This document shows, in pieces, positions 35,609 to 44,092 of a stretch of 64,000 nt of DNA. This DNA is from Hyphomicrobiaceae bacterium. Its GTDB lineage: Bacteria > Pseudomonadota > Alphaproteobacteria > Rhizobiales > Hyphomicrobiaceae. The position numbers and the translations under genes were made by a program. The DNA is taken from contig JAHDXT010000002.1 in the NCBI GenBank assembly GCA_023384095.1, positions 124,001 to 188,000 on the forward strand, written 5' to 3'. Every line of letters starts with the position of its first letter. Within the stretch, counting starts at the first letter, position 1. The notes below the pieces were generated by a model. It was not told where the DNA came from. It saw nothing but the letters and a program-made list of their open reading frames with translations, and searched no databases.

Positions 35609-35663
35609 AGAGGCAAGCCGAATTGCTGATTACGGTTGATTGCCGGCTCGAGCCATACGATAC

Positions 35664-35684
35664 TGGTACTAAGTTTAGTACAAT
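35664..35684 (+). promoter_or_regulatory. Palindromic operator, site C (PLP/CoA-transferase/transporter operon)
   Basis: TGGTACTA-AGTT-TAGTACAAT is the best copy of the shared palindrome: the TGGTACTA arm pairs with TAGTACAA at 7 of 8 positions. It lies 55 nt before the ATG of the PLP-enzyme gene and after fbiC. TACAAT within it could serve as a -10. Together with sites A and B it suggests one regulator for all operons of the island. Confidence 0.65.
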
Positions 35685-35739
35685 AGTATGATCACGACAC
35701 GGCGTCTTCATCCGGAGCCGGAGCAGGGACGGTCGAAGC

Positions 35740-37245
35740 ATGGGTCCTTTCGATTTCCCGGTCGAGGTCGAGGACGCTGCGGTGCGCAGGCGCGCCGTCG
35801 CGCGGCTTCGGGAAAAGCGGGTCAGACTGCCCACGTTCGCCGAGCTTGCGGACCCCTCGCAGGCGCCGCGGCCGGTCCGCGCGGCCCTGCCCGAGCTCGG
35901 CGCCGACGAACCGCATCCCGGAAATCTCTACCGTGTGAACTGGTTCAATGACGTCCGCCGCACGGGGCAAGTTCCGGTGCCCGTGCATGTCGAGCTGCCA
36001 GGGACGCTGACGGGGGTGAGGGCGCGCATCGTCGTGGCCATCGGTGCGCTGTTTCCGATGATCGGCGCGCACAAGGTGCTGGCGGCCTACGCCTGCCTTG
36101 CTCCGCGGCTGGTCGCGGGGCGCTTCGATCCCACCACGCAGCGCGCAGTGTGGCCGTCGACGGGGAATTACTGCCGCGGAGGGGTCGCCATCTCCCGCAT
36201 TCTCGGCTGCCGGGGTGTCGCCGTGCTGCCTGCGGGCATGAGCCAGGAGCGGTTCGACTGGCTCGAGCGCTGGGTCACCAGCCCCGAGGATATCGTTCGC
36301 ACGCGGGGGACGGAATCCAACGTCAAGGAGATCTACGACAAGTGCGCGGCGCTCGCGCGCGATCCGGCGAACGAGATCATCAATCAGTTCAGCGAGTTCG
36401 CCAATTATCTCGGCCACTGGCGGTGCACGGGTCCGGCGCTCGAGACGATTTTCCAGGGCTTGGAGCGCAATACGCCGGGGCTGCAGCTCGCGGCCTACGT
36501 CGCGGCGAGCGGATCGGCAGGCACGCTCGGAGCAGGCGATTACCTCAAGGCTAGGCACGGAACGAAAATTGCCGTCGTCGAAGCAATCGAGTGCCCGACG
36601 CTGCTGATGAACGGCTATGGCGACCACAACATCCAGGGCATCGGCGACAAGCACGTGCCGCTCATCCACAATGTCATGAGCACCGATGCCGTCATCGGCG
36701 TGACCGACAAGGCCACGGACGGGCTCAACGCCGTGTTCAACACGGATGCGGGCCGGGGCTACCTCGCGCGGCGGCTGGAGCTTTCCGCAGAGATGCTCGA
36801 TCAGCTCGAGCAGTTCGGGCTTTCCAGCATCGCCAACATCGTGGCCGCCATCAAGCTGGCAAAGCACTACGGGCTCGGCGAGGACAGCGTGGTGATGACG
36901 GTCGCGACGGACCCCGCAGCCATGTACGCGAGCGAGGTGCGCCGTTACCTGCAGCGCCGGCACAACTCCGGCGAGATGACGGGAGAGCTGGCGGCGGAGC
37001 TCGTGGGCGAGCACCTCCTCGGCGCCGACACCGAGAACGTGCTCGATGCAACACCCCGCGAGCGGGAGCGCATTTTCAACCTCGGATATTTCACTTGGGT
37101 CGAGCAGCAGGGCGTGGCGCTCGCAGATTTCGACCGTCGCAAGAGACAGGATTTCTGGACCGGCCTGCACCGGCTCGTTCCGCATTGGGACGAGATGATC
37201 ACCGCTTTCAACCGCGACAGCGGCATGGCGGAAGCCTCGATGTGA
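35740..37245 (+). CDS. Fold-type II PLP-dependent enzyme (cysteine synthase-like family)
   Basis: The 501-residue protein shows the fold-type II pattern: Lys112 in MIGAHKVLAAYACL as the PLP lysine, STGN at 140-143 followed by RGGVAISRILGCRGVAVLPAGMS for the substrate carboxylate, and a glycine-rich phosphate loop in AASGSAGTLGAGDYLK near residue 246. It is longer than cysteine synthases (about 310), with an N-terminal extension of about 100 residues and a C-terminal extension of about 120. Members do beta-elimination, beta-replacement or deamination. It heads an operon with CoA-transferase and transporter genes behind operator site C. I infer ammonia elimination from the ring-opened amino acid. 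A carbon-sulfur or desulfhydrase-type activity is also possible. Confidence 0.75.
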   Translation: MGPFDFPVEVEDAAVRRRAVARLREKRVRLPTFAELADPSQAPRPVRAALPELGADEPHPGNLYRVNWFNDVRRTGQVPVPVHVELPGTLTGVRARIVVAIGALFPMIGAHKVLAAYACLAPRLVAGRFDPTTQRAVWPSTGNYCRGGVAISRILGCRGVAVLPAGMSQERFDWLERWVTSPEDIVRTRGTESNVKEIYDKCAALARDPANEIINQFSEFANYLGHWRCTGPALETIFQGLERNTPGLQLAAYVAASGSAGTLGAGDYLKARHGTKIAVVEAIECPTLLMNGYGDHNIQGIGDKHVPLIHNVMSTDAVIGVTDKATDGLNAVFNTDAGRGYLARRLELSAEMLDQLEQFGLSSIANIVAAIKLAKHYGLGEDSVVMTVATDPAAMYASEVRRYLQRRHNSGEMTGELAAELVGEHLLGADTENVLDATPRERERIFNLGYFTWVEQQGVALADFDRRKRQDFWTGLHRLVPHWDEMITAFNRDSGMAEASM

Positions 37246-37270
37246 CGTCACTAAGGAGACGCGGACTGAG

Positions 37271-38239
37271 ATGAGCACGAAGCCGCTGGTCAAACCCTAC
37301 GAGGCGCTGCGCCGCGAAACCCTGGCGCGGGACCGCGGGCTGCGGGAGAAGGTCGTGTCGCTCGATGAAGCCGCCCGCCTCGTCAAGGACGGCGATCACG
37401 TCGCCATCGGCGGATGCACCGTATCGCGCACGCCGATGGCGATGGTCTGGTCGCTCATCCGCGCCCGCAAGAAGAGCCTCACCATTTCCCGCTCGATCAC
37501 CTCGACAGAAGGCGATCTCTTCTTCGCCTCGGGTGCCTCACAGCACGTCATCACGAGCTGGTTCACGCAGGGAATCGTGTGGGGCGTATCGAAGGTGATG
37601 CGGCACTATACGGAGAACAAGCTGGCCCGCTTCGAGGAGTGGAGCCACATGTCCATCGGGCTGCGCTACCGCGCCGGGGCGATGGGCATACCGTTCATGC
37701 CGTCCCGCTCGATGATCGGCTCGGGCGTCGGCCAGCTCGTCGGCAGCGATCTGAAGACCATGACCTGCCCGTTCACGGGCGAGCAGATCGTGCTGCTGCC
37801 GGCGCTCAATCCGGACGTGGCGCTGATCCACGTCCAGCGCTGCGATGCTTACGGGAACGCCCAGCTCGACGGCCTGCAGTTCATGGACATCGACATCGCC
37901 ATGGCGGCCAACCGGGTCATCCTCACCACCGAGCGCATCGTCTCCAACGACCAGATCCGCCGGACCCCGGACCAGACGCGCATCCCATTCTTCACGGTCG
38001 ATGCCGTGGTCGAGGCGCCGTTCGGCTGTGCACCGCACGAATGCTACGGCGTCTACGAGCCGTTCTTCGAGCACCTCGACCATTATGCGGAGGTCTCGAA
38101 GGACCCGGTGAAGGGGCCGCAAAAGTACCTCGAGGAATACTATTACGAGCCCAGGGGCTGGCCTCAGTACCTGGAAAAGCTCGGCATGGAGGCCGTGCTC
38201 GACGCCAGCCGCCGCGGCCGGAGTGTTCACAATGACTGA
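37271..38239 (+). CDS. CoA-transferase, subunit A (glutaconate CoA-transferase type)
   Basis: This 322-residue protein belongs to family I CoA-transferases: VKDGDHVAIGGCTVSRTPMA near residue 38 is the usual glycine-rich opening, and later DVALIHVQRCDAYGNAQ and DIDIAMAANRVILTTERI are typical. It starts 25 nt after the PLP-enzyme gene, preceded by AAGGAGACG. With subunit B it moves CoA from acetyl-CoA or succinyl-CoA to a dicarboxylate or related acid. The acceptor here is unknown; an unsaturated or dicarboxylic acid from ring cleavage is plausible. Confidence 0.88.
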   Translation: MSTKPLVKPYEALRRETLARDRGLREKVVSLDEAARLVKDGDHVAIGGCTVSRTPMAMVWSLIRARKKSLTISRSITSTEGDLFFASGASQHVITSWFTQGIVWGVSKVMRHYTENKLARFEEWSHMSIGLRYRAGAMGIPFMPSRSMIGSGVGQLVGSDLKTMTCPFTGEQIVLLPALNPDVALIHVQRCDAYGNAQLDGLQFMDIDIAMAANRVILTTERIVSNDQIRRTPDQTRIPFFTVDAVVEAPFGCAPHECYGVYEPFFEHLDHYAEVSKDPVKGPQKYLEEYYYEPRGWPQYLEKLGMEAVLDASRRGRSVHND

Positions 38240-39014
38240 GCAGGGCTCCGCGAAGGCGACTTATACCGCGTCGGAGCTGCTGGCCGTAATGGCCTCGCGG
38301 CTGATGAAGGATGGGCAGATCGTATTCGCGGGTATCGGCGTTCCGTTGCTCGCGGCGACTCTCGCCCAGCGGTTCTTCGCGCCGCATCTGACGATCCTGT
38401 TCGAAGGCGGCACGATCGGGCCCTTCATCGTCCCGGGCGAGCTGCCGCCGTCCACAAACGAGCAGCGCTGCACGCGGCGCTCCAACATGGTGCTGCCGAT
38501 CACGGACGTACTGCTGCTGCTGCAGCGCGGCTATGTCGACGTCGGCTTCATGGGCGGCGCGCAGATCGACCGTTTCGGCAATCTGAACTCCTCCTTCATC
38601 GGCGACAGCGCCAATCCGAAGATCCGGCTGCCGGGAACGGGCGGCGGCAACGACATCTCTTCACTGACGAACATGATCGTCGCCATGAAGCACGAGAAAC
38701 GCCGCTTCGTCGCCGACGTCGACTTCATCACCTCGCCGGGCTGGATCAAGGGCGGGCGCTCGCGCGAGGAGCGTGGCCTGCCGCAGGGCGGCCTGTGGCG
38801 GGTGGTGACGGACCTCGCGATCATGGGCTTCGACGACGACACACACGAGATGAAGGTGCTGGCGCTGCATCCGGGCGTGACGCCCGAAATGGTTCAGGAG
38901 AACACCGGGTTCAAGCTCCTCTTCGACCGCAAAATCGAGACCACCGAGCCGCCGCGCCTGGAGGAGCTGGAAGCGTTGCGAAATCTCGATCCGGAACGCG
39001 TCTATACGGCTTGA
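38232..39014 (+). CDS. CoA-transferase, subunit B (glutaconate CoA-transferase type)
   Basis: The 260-residue partner subunit overlaps the end of subunit A by 8 nt. ILFEGGTIGPFIV holds the glutamate expected to form the CoA thioester, and later DVGFMGGAQIDRFGNLNSS and LPGTGGGNDISSL are conserved in glutaconate and 3-oxoadipate CoA-transferases. I chose the ATG at 38232; a GTG at 38223 is also possible. It is followed directly by a perfect hairpin (39019-39044). Confidence 0.88.
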   Translation: MTEQGSAKATYTASELLAVMASRLMKDGQIVFAGIGVPLLAATLAQRFFAPHLTILFEGGTIGPFIVPGELPPSTNEQRCTRRSNMVLPITDVLLLLQRGYVDVGFMGGAQIDRFGNLNSSFIGDSANPKIRLPGTGGGNDISSLTNMIVAMKHEKRRFVADVDFITSPGWIKGGRSREERGLPQGGLWRVVTDLAIMGFDDDTHEMKVLALHPGVTPEMVQENTGFKLLFDRKIETTEPPRLEELEALRNLDPERVYTA

Positions 39015-39018
39015 TGCT

Positions 39019-39044
39019 CCCTCTCCCCGCTTGCGGGGAGAGGG
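39019..39044. repeat. C-rich palindromic hairpin repeat (copy 1)
   Basis: CCCTCTCCCCGC-TT-GCGGGGAGAGGG is a perfect 12-bp stem with a 2-nt loop, between the CoA-transferase subunit B gene and the F420-dependent oxidoreductase gene. The same stem recurs at 41996-42021, and a shorter version lies at 52556-52571. Intergenic C-rich palindromes are common in alphaproteobacteria. There is no U-tract, so it more likely adjusts mRNA stability than ends transcription. Confidence 0.8.
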
Positions 39045-39070
39045 GATGAACTTGGAAAGGTAAGGACCGC

Positions 39071-40033
39071 ATGGCGAGAAAGAAACAGACCGTCTTCGGG
39101 ATCGCCATGCGGAACTTCACGCGCTATCCGGAGATGCCGAGCGCCGAGGAGCTGATCGCATACGGCGTGCGCATGGAGGAGCTCGGCTACGAGTCGATCT
39201 GGGCCTGGGACCACATCCTGCTCGGCGTGGACCCCAACTTCCCGATCCACGAGGCGCTGACCATCCTCACCGCCGTGGCGGCCCGCACGTCGAAGATCAA
39301 GGTGGGCACCGGCATTCTCGTCATGCCGATGCGCAATCCGGTGCTGCTGGCGAAGGAGCTCGCCACCATCGATCACATCTCGAACGGCCGTCTGGTCGTG
39401 GGCGCCGCGGTCGGCTGGTACAAGCGCGAGTTCGACTCGCTCGGGGTCGATTTCACCAAGCGCGGCAAGCTCATGGAGCAGAGCCTGGAGATCATCAACC
39501 GGCTCTGGACCGAGGAGCGCGTCGACGGCGACTACCCGCCCTACAACCTGCGCGGCGCCGTGCTCTACCCGAAGCCCGTGCAGAAGCCGCGGCCGCCGCT
39601 GCTGATCGGCGGCTACGTCGATGCCGTCCTGAAGCGCGCCGCGATCAAGGGCGATGGCTGGCTCACCTACTATTACACCGCCGGCAGCTTCGCCAAAGCC
39701 TGGGCCAAGGTGCGTGCCTTTGCCGAGGAAGCCGGGCGCAACCCCGACGAGCTCATCTCGACCAACCAGCTTCCGATCTATGTCGGCCCGCGCGAGAAGA
39801 TCGAGGCGCCGATGAAGCACTGGCTGCAGACCGAATGGGATTACGCGTCATGGTCGGAGTCGACCATGGACAGCGCCGTCATGGGGACGGTCGATGAGTG
39901 CGTCGAGCAGCTCGAGGCGCACATCGCGACAGGCATCGATCGCATCATCTTCGTTCCTTACAAGTACGAAAAGGAGCAGGTCGAGGCGGTCGCCCGGGAA
40001 ATCATTCCGAGACTTCGCGATCGGCGCAATTGA
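39071..40033 (+). CDS. LLM class (luciferase-like) F420-dependent oxidoreductase
   Basis: This 320-residue TIM-barrel protein has the luciferase-like monooxygenase landmarks ELGYESIWAWDHILLG near residue 37, SKIKVGTGILVMPMRNPVLLAKE and HISNGRLVVGAAVGWYKREF near residue 105, closest in style to F420-dependent rather than FMN-dependent members. It starts with a good ribosome site (GGAAAGGTAAGGACC before ATG 39071). A complete F420 pathway lies a few kilobases upstream, so F420 is the likely cofactor. It may reduce a ring double bond of the hydroxylated substrate. An FMN-dependent oxygenase cannot be ruled out. Confidence 0.85.
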   Translation: MARKKQTVFGIAMRNFTRYPEMPSAEELIAYGVRMEELGYESIWAWDHILLGVDPNFPIHEALTILTAVAARTSKIKVGTGILVMPMRNPVLLAKELATIDHISNGRLVVGAAVGWYKREFDSLGVDFTKRGKLMEQSLEIINRLWTEERVDGDYPPYNLRGAVLYPKPVQKPRPPLLIGGYVDAVLKRAAIKGDGWLTYYYTAGSFAKAWAKVRAFAEEAGRNPDELISTNQLPIYVGPREKIEAPMKHWLQTEWDYASWSESTMDSAVMGTVDECVEQLEAHIATGIDRIIFVPYKYEKEQVEAVAREIIPRLRDRRN

Positions 40034-40048
40034 GAAGAGGAGACTTTG

Positions 40049-40666
40049 GTGAAAGACCCCAAGATCCTGCGCGACGAAACAATCGAACCGGCGGGCCACT
40101 TCGCGGCCGAGATCAAGAAGGGGCAGGTGCTGCGCATCATTGACGTCGAGGGCCAGCAGGTGGCCGACCTGGTTACGATCAATGCCCAGGAGCCCGGCGA
40201 GAAGCTTTCGGTGATGAACACGATCAATCTCAACAAGCAGGTATTCCCGCGCGTTGGCTATGTGCTCTATTCCGACGAGGCCCGCGCGATGATGACCATC
40301 ATCGAGGATACCTGCGGCGTGCATGACATGCTTGCCGGCGCATGCAGCGGCTTCACCAACGAAAAGCGCTACGGGGTCAAGAACACCAGGAACTGCCGCG
40401 ACAACCTGGCGGCTGCGCTCGAGCCGTGGGGCATCGCCTGGAAGGACGTGCCCTTCAACATGAACGTCTTCATGAACTGCCCGATCGGCAACGACGGCAA
40501 CTGGTCGATCCAGGCGCCGCGGAGCAAGGCGGGCGACCATATCGACTTCCGCGCCGAGATGGACGTGATCGCCGCCTTCTCCAACTGTCCGCAGATCTAC
40601 AACGCCTGCAATGCATTCCATCTCAAACCGCTGCGCGCGGTAATCTACGAATACCGGCCTTACTGA
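40049..40666 (+). CDS. Urea carboxylase-associated family protein (DUF1989)
   Basis: The 205-residue protein fits the family found next to urea carboxylase and allophanate hydrolase genes: VEGQQVADLVTIN, MNTINLNKQVFPRVGYVLYS, MMTIIEDTCGVHDMLAGACS, NTRNCRDNL, NMNVFMNCPIG and DVIAAFSNCPQIYNACNAF. The conserved Cys and His residues suggest a metal site. Some relatives have been linked to guanidine and carboxyguanidine metabolism, but no reaction is secure. I chose the GTG at 40049 with AGAGGAGA upstream; the TTG just before it is possible. It sits 15 nt after the oxidoreductase gene. Confidence 0.85.
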   Translation: MKDPKILRDETIEPAGHFAAEIKKGQVLRIIDVEGQQVADLVTINAQEPGEKLSVMNTINLNKQVFPRVGYVLYSDEARAMMTIIEDTCGVHDMLAGACSGFTNEKRYGVKNTRNCRDNLAAALEPWGIAWKDVPFNMNVFMNCPIGNDGNWSIQAPRSKAGDHIDFRAEMDVIAAFSNCPQIYNACNAFHLKPLRAVIYEYRPY

Positions 40667-40841
40667 ACGGCTGCTTGCGGCCGCCGGGGAGACGGCGACG
40701 CATTCAGGGCAAGACGTGGCGACAGATGGTGACGGCCATCGCGCCGAGTAAAAGGAGACTTCAACCGTCAGGCGATCCGGCCTCGCCAATTCACGAGCCG
40801 GCTCAGATCAATCTGGGCGTATCAGAAAAGGGAGTTGAAAC

Positions 40842-41981
40842 ATGCGGTATCATCTACTCGCCATTTTGGGCGCAGCGCTCCTCGCAGGGCAGGCCTCGGC
40901 GCAGGACACGATCAGGATCGGCGTCACCCAGCCGCTCACCGGCGCCTTCGCCGCATCGGGCAACTATGTCGCCCAGGGCGCGAAACTCGCCGAGGAGGAG
41001 ATCAACAAGGCCGGCGGCGTGCTCGGCAAGAAGATCGAGCTCATCGTCGAGGACAACAAGTCCAACCCGACCGAGGCGGTCGCCACCGCCGAGAAGCTCA
41101 TCGTCAAGGACAAGGTGCCGGTGATGATGGGCGCCTGGAGCTCGACGCTGACGCTCGCCGTCATGCCGAAGCTCGAGGAGTACGGGGTGCCGATGCTCGT
41201 CGAGACATCCTCCTCCGGCAAGATCACGACATCGGGCAACCCTTACGTGTTCCGCATCAGCCCCACCTCGGAGATGGAGGCCAAGGCCTTCGAGCCGCTG
41301 GTCAAGGCGCTCGGCATCAAGAAGGCGGACTTCCTCGCCACCAACAACGATTTCGGGCTCGGCGCCTCGAAGGAGTTCTCCGAGATGCTGAAAAAGGCCG
41401 GCGTGCAGGTCGGCGTCATGGAGACGATGGACCCGAAGGCCACCGACTTCTCCGCCCAGCTCGCAAAGATCAAGGCCTCGGGCAGCGACACGCTGTTCGT
41501 CACGACCGCCGTCGAGCAGATCACGCTGGTGCTGAAGCAGGCCAAGGACCAGCAGCTCACCGCACGCATCATCACCACGGGCGGCTCCAACTCGCCGGAT
41601 CAGCTCATCCAGCAGGCCGGTGATGCCGCAAACGGCTCGTTCCATCTCGTGTTCTTCACGCCGTGGTTCCCCGAAGCCGTGAAGAATCCCGACATCGCCA
41701 AGCGCTTCGTTGCGCTGTGGAACGAGAAGAAGCACCATGTCGGCGGCCTGACCGAGGGCTTCCGCGGCTGGGACGGTATTCATACGATCGTCGCAGCGAT
41801 CAAGGCCGCCGGCAAGGCCGAGGCCGACGCCGTTCGCAAGGCGCTGTGGGACGTGAAGGTGAAAGGCATCAACGGCGACATCGCCTTCATCAAGCAGGGT
41901 CCTGCCGGCAAGGAGAGCGCGCAGAACGTGCCCAGCGTCTATCTGGTGAAGATCGAGGGCGGCAAGGTCGTCAGGCAATAG
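40842..41981 (+). CDS. Branched-chain-type ABC transporter substrate-binding protein (LivK family)
   Basis: This 379-residue precursor has a signal peptide (RYHLLAILGAALLAGQASA, about 1-20) and a mature start of QDTIRIGVTQPLTGAFAASG, typical of LivJ/LivK-like binding proteins. VPVMMGAWSS and later ETSSSGKITT line the usual ligand cleft. GGGAG precedes the ATG. About 175 nt separate it from the DUF1989 gene. Such systems import amino acids, amides, urea and aromatic acids, so the ligand is probably the pathway substrate. Confidence 0.93.
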   Translation: MRYHLLAILGAALLAGQASAQDTIRIGVTQPLTGAFAASGNYVAQGAKLAEEEINKAGGVLGKKIELIVEDNKSNPTEAVATAEKLIVKDKVPVMMGAWSSTLTLAVMPKLEEYGVPMLVETSSSGKITTSGNPYVFRISPTSEMEAKAFEPLVKALGIKKADFLATNNDFGLGASKEFSEMLKKAGVQVGVMETMDPKATDFSAQLAKIKASGSDTLFVTTAVEQITLVLKQAKDQQLTARIITTGGSNSPDQLIQQAGDAANGSFHLVFFTPWFPEAVKNPDIAKRFVALWNEKKHHVGGLTEGFRGWDGIHTIVAAIKAAGKAEADAVRKALWDVKVKGINGDIAFIKQGPAGKESAQNVPSVYLVKIEGGKVVRQ

Positions 41982-41994
41982 CAACCGGTCAGAT

Positions 41995-42104
41995 CCCCTC
42001 TCCCCGCATGCGGGGAGAGGGTCGGGGTGAGGGGCAGCGGCGAAGCACGGCGCCAGCTTGCGCCTCGCACCCTGTTCCTCTCCCCATCGGTTGATGGGGC
42101 GAGG
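41995..42104. repeat. C-rich palindromic repeat element (copy 2), between binding-protein and permease genes
   Basis: The element has two hairpins: a perfect 12-bp stem CCCTCTCCCCGC/GCGGGGAGAGGG with an AT loop (41996-42021), and CCTCTCCCCAT/ATGGGGCGAGG with one mismatch (42077-42104). The first has the same stem as copy 1. Its place just after the binding-protein gene suggests mRNA 3'-end protection or partial termination, giving more binding protein than permease. Confidence 0.8.
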
Positions 42105-42179
42105 GGGCCTGGACGTGGGCCTCTGCAGCGGATTGCCGGAAGCTGCGCGATTCAGCATCAGTAGTGGCGAAACACCGTC

Positions 42180-43052
42180 TTGGACCAACTCCTCCAGCAT
42201 TGCCTGAATGCCCTGATTCTCGGCGGAACCTATGCGCTGCTGGGAATCGGCCTGACGCTGATCTTCGGTATCATGCGCGTGGTGAACTTCACCCACGGCG
42301 AGCTCTACGCGTTCGGCGCCTACATGATGTACGCCATCGTCATGCTGCTCGGCGTCGACTTCTTCGTTGCGCTGGTGCTGGCGGTGATGCTCGGCGTGGC
42401 GCTCGGCGCGGCCATCGAGCTCGTGCTGCTTCGCAAGCTGAGGGGCGCCGACATCGACACCACGATGCTCGTCATGATCGGCGCCTGGATCGCGTTGCAG
42501 AACATGGAGCAGTACGCGTGGACGGGAGTCGCAAAGTCGATCGACTCGCCATTTCCGTCCTCGCCGCTGGTGATCGGATCGGTTTCGGTATCGTGGAACC
42601 GGCTGTTCGTGTTCGTGGTCGCCATCGCACTCATCGTCGCCACTTACGCCCTCATCAATCGCACCCGCCTCGGCAAGGCCATGCGCGCCACCTTCCAGGA
42701 TCGCGAAACCGCGGCGCTGATGGGCATTCAGATCAGCCGGATCCACATGGCGACGTTCGCTCTCGGCTCGGGTCTCGCCGCCGCGGCCGGCGCGCTCCTG
42801 GGGCCCGTTTTCGTCGTCTACCCGACGATGGGTGATCTCGCCTCGCTGAAGGCGTTCGCGATCGTCATTCTGGGCGGCCTGGGCAGCGTACCGGGCGCCA
42901 CCATCGGCGGCTTCATCCTGGCCTTCATGGAGGAGCTCGGCGCCGGCTACGTGTCCTCGGGCTACCGGGACGCAATGGGCTTCCTGCTCATCATTTTCAT
43001 TCTGCTGTTCAAGCCGACCGGTCTTTTCGCGCGCAAGGAGCGGATCGGGTGA
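42180..43052 (+). CDS. Branched-chain-type ABC transporter permease (LivH family)
   Basis: The 290-residue inner-membrane protein has the LivH opening LLQHCLNALILGGTYALLGI and about eight membrane segments; GIMRVVNFTHGELYAFGAYM and AIVILGGLGSVPGATIGGFI are family hallmarks. The best start is a TTG at 42180, because the homologous part begins immediately and no in-frame ATG or GTG lies nearby upstream. It overlaps the next permease gene by 4 nt. Confidence 0.92.
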   Translation: MDQLLQHCLNALILGGTYALLGIGLTLIFGIMRVVNFTHGELYAFGAYMMYAIVMLLGVDFFVALVLAVMLGVALGAAIELVLLRKLRGADIDTTMLVMIGAWIALQNMEQYAWTGVAKSIDSPFPSSPLVIGSVSVSWNRLFVFVVAIALIVATYALINRTRLGKAMRATFQDRETAALMGIQISRIHMATFALGSGLAAAAGALLGPVFVVYPTMGDLASLKAFAIVILGGLGSVPGATIGGFILAFMEELGAGYVSSGYRDAMGFLLIIFILLFKPTGLFARKERIG

Positions 43053-44092
43053 AGCACGCGCTCACAGCCGCCTGGTTGCTGTTCCTGTTCTCGATCCCGC
43101 TGTGGATGGGGGATCTCTACATCCTGCACGTGCTCATCATGACCGGCATCTTCATCATTGCCGCGATGAGCCTCAACCTGCTGCTCGGCTACACGGGCCA
43201 GCTCAGCCTCGGCCACGTCGCATTCTTCGGCATCGGCGCCTACGTCTCCAGCCTCGTCGCGCTCGGCTTCGGGGTGCACATCCTGCCCGGCACGCTCGTG
43301 TCGCTCGAACCGAAGCCGGTCTGGTTGGCGATGCTGTGCGGGGTTGTGGCCGCGGGGCTTGCCGGCTGGGTGATAGGCCGTGTCGCCTTCCGCGTGCGTG
43401 GCGCCTATTTCGTCATCGTCACGATAAGTTTCGCCGAGGTCATCCGGCTCGTGGCGCTGAACTGGGTCGAGCTTACGCAGGGCCCCATGGCGCTCAACAA
43501 CATTCCGCCATTGCGGCTCGGCGCTCCGGCGCTTTTCGAAATTTCGTTTCTGCGTAAACCAGCCAACTATTATCTGGTGCTGGTCGTTGCCGTTCTCGCC
43601 TATGTCGTCATCAAGAGGCTCGTCAATTCACAAGCTGGCCGGGCGATGATCGCGCTGCGGGAGAACGAGCCCCTCGCAACGTCCATCGGCGTCGACGTCA
43701 CGCGCTACCTCGTGCTCGCGACGATGGTCGCGGCGGCCATTGCGGGTGGCGCCGGCGCGCTTTACGCACATTACGTGCGCATCGTCGATCCGGACGTCTT
43801 CCTGTTCATCTACACCGTGACCATGGTCATCATGGTCGTAACCGGCGGCAAGGGAACGCTGGCAGGGCCCGTTGTCGGCGGCATCATATTCGGGCTGCTG
43901 CCGGAGACGCTGAGGGCTTTCGAGATCGCCCCTGAGGTGCAGTGGATCGTCTACGGAGTGCTGATGATCCTGGTGGTCTACTTCCTGCCTGAGGGAATCG
44001 TGCCGGCGCTGCGCGACTGGTGGCAGAAGCGACAGGACAAGACGCTCGGAGCCGTGCCTGCCCGCTCGGGGGTCGAGGAGACGGTCCGATGA
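43049..44092 (+). CDS. Branched-chain-type ABC transporter permease (LivM family)
   Basis: This 347-residue membrane protein has LivM features: IAAMSLNLLLGYTGQLSLGH near residue 32, AFRVRGAYFVIVTISFAEVI and VTGGKGTLAGPVVGGIIFG late in the protein. It starts at a GTG that overlaps the stop of the LivH gene (GTGA) and ends overlapping the next gene by 4 nt. It pairs with LivH to form the channel. Confidence 0.92.
   Translation: MKHALTAAWLLFLFSIPLWMGDLYILHVLIMTGIFIIAAMSLNLLLGYTGQLSLGHVAFFGIGAYVSSLVALGFGVHILPGTLVSLEPKPVWLAMLCGVVAAGLAGWVIGRVAFRVRGAYFVIVTISFAEVIRLVALNWVELTQGPMALNNIPPLRLGAPALFEISFLRKPANYYLVLVVAVLAYVVIKRLVNSQAGRAMIALRENEPLATSIGVDVTRYLVLATMVAAAIAGGAGALYAHYVRIVDPDVFLFIYTVTMVIMVVTGGKGTLAGPVVGGIIFGLLPETLRAFEIAPEVQWIVYGVLMILVVYFLPEGIVPALRDWWQKRQDKTLGAVPARSGVEETVR

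Noticed and set aside
40854-42746. Minus-strand open frame of 630 codons opposite the LivK and LivH genes
   Set aside because: It spans two real genes and an intergenic hairpin, with no recognisable protein content.
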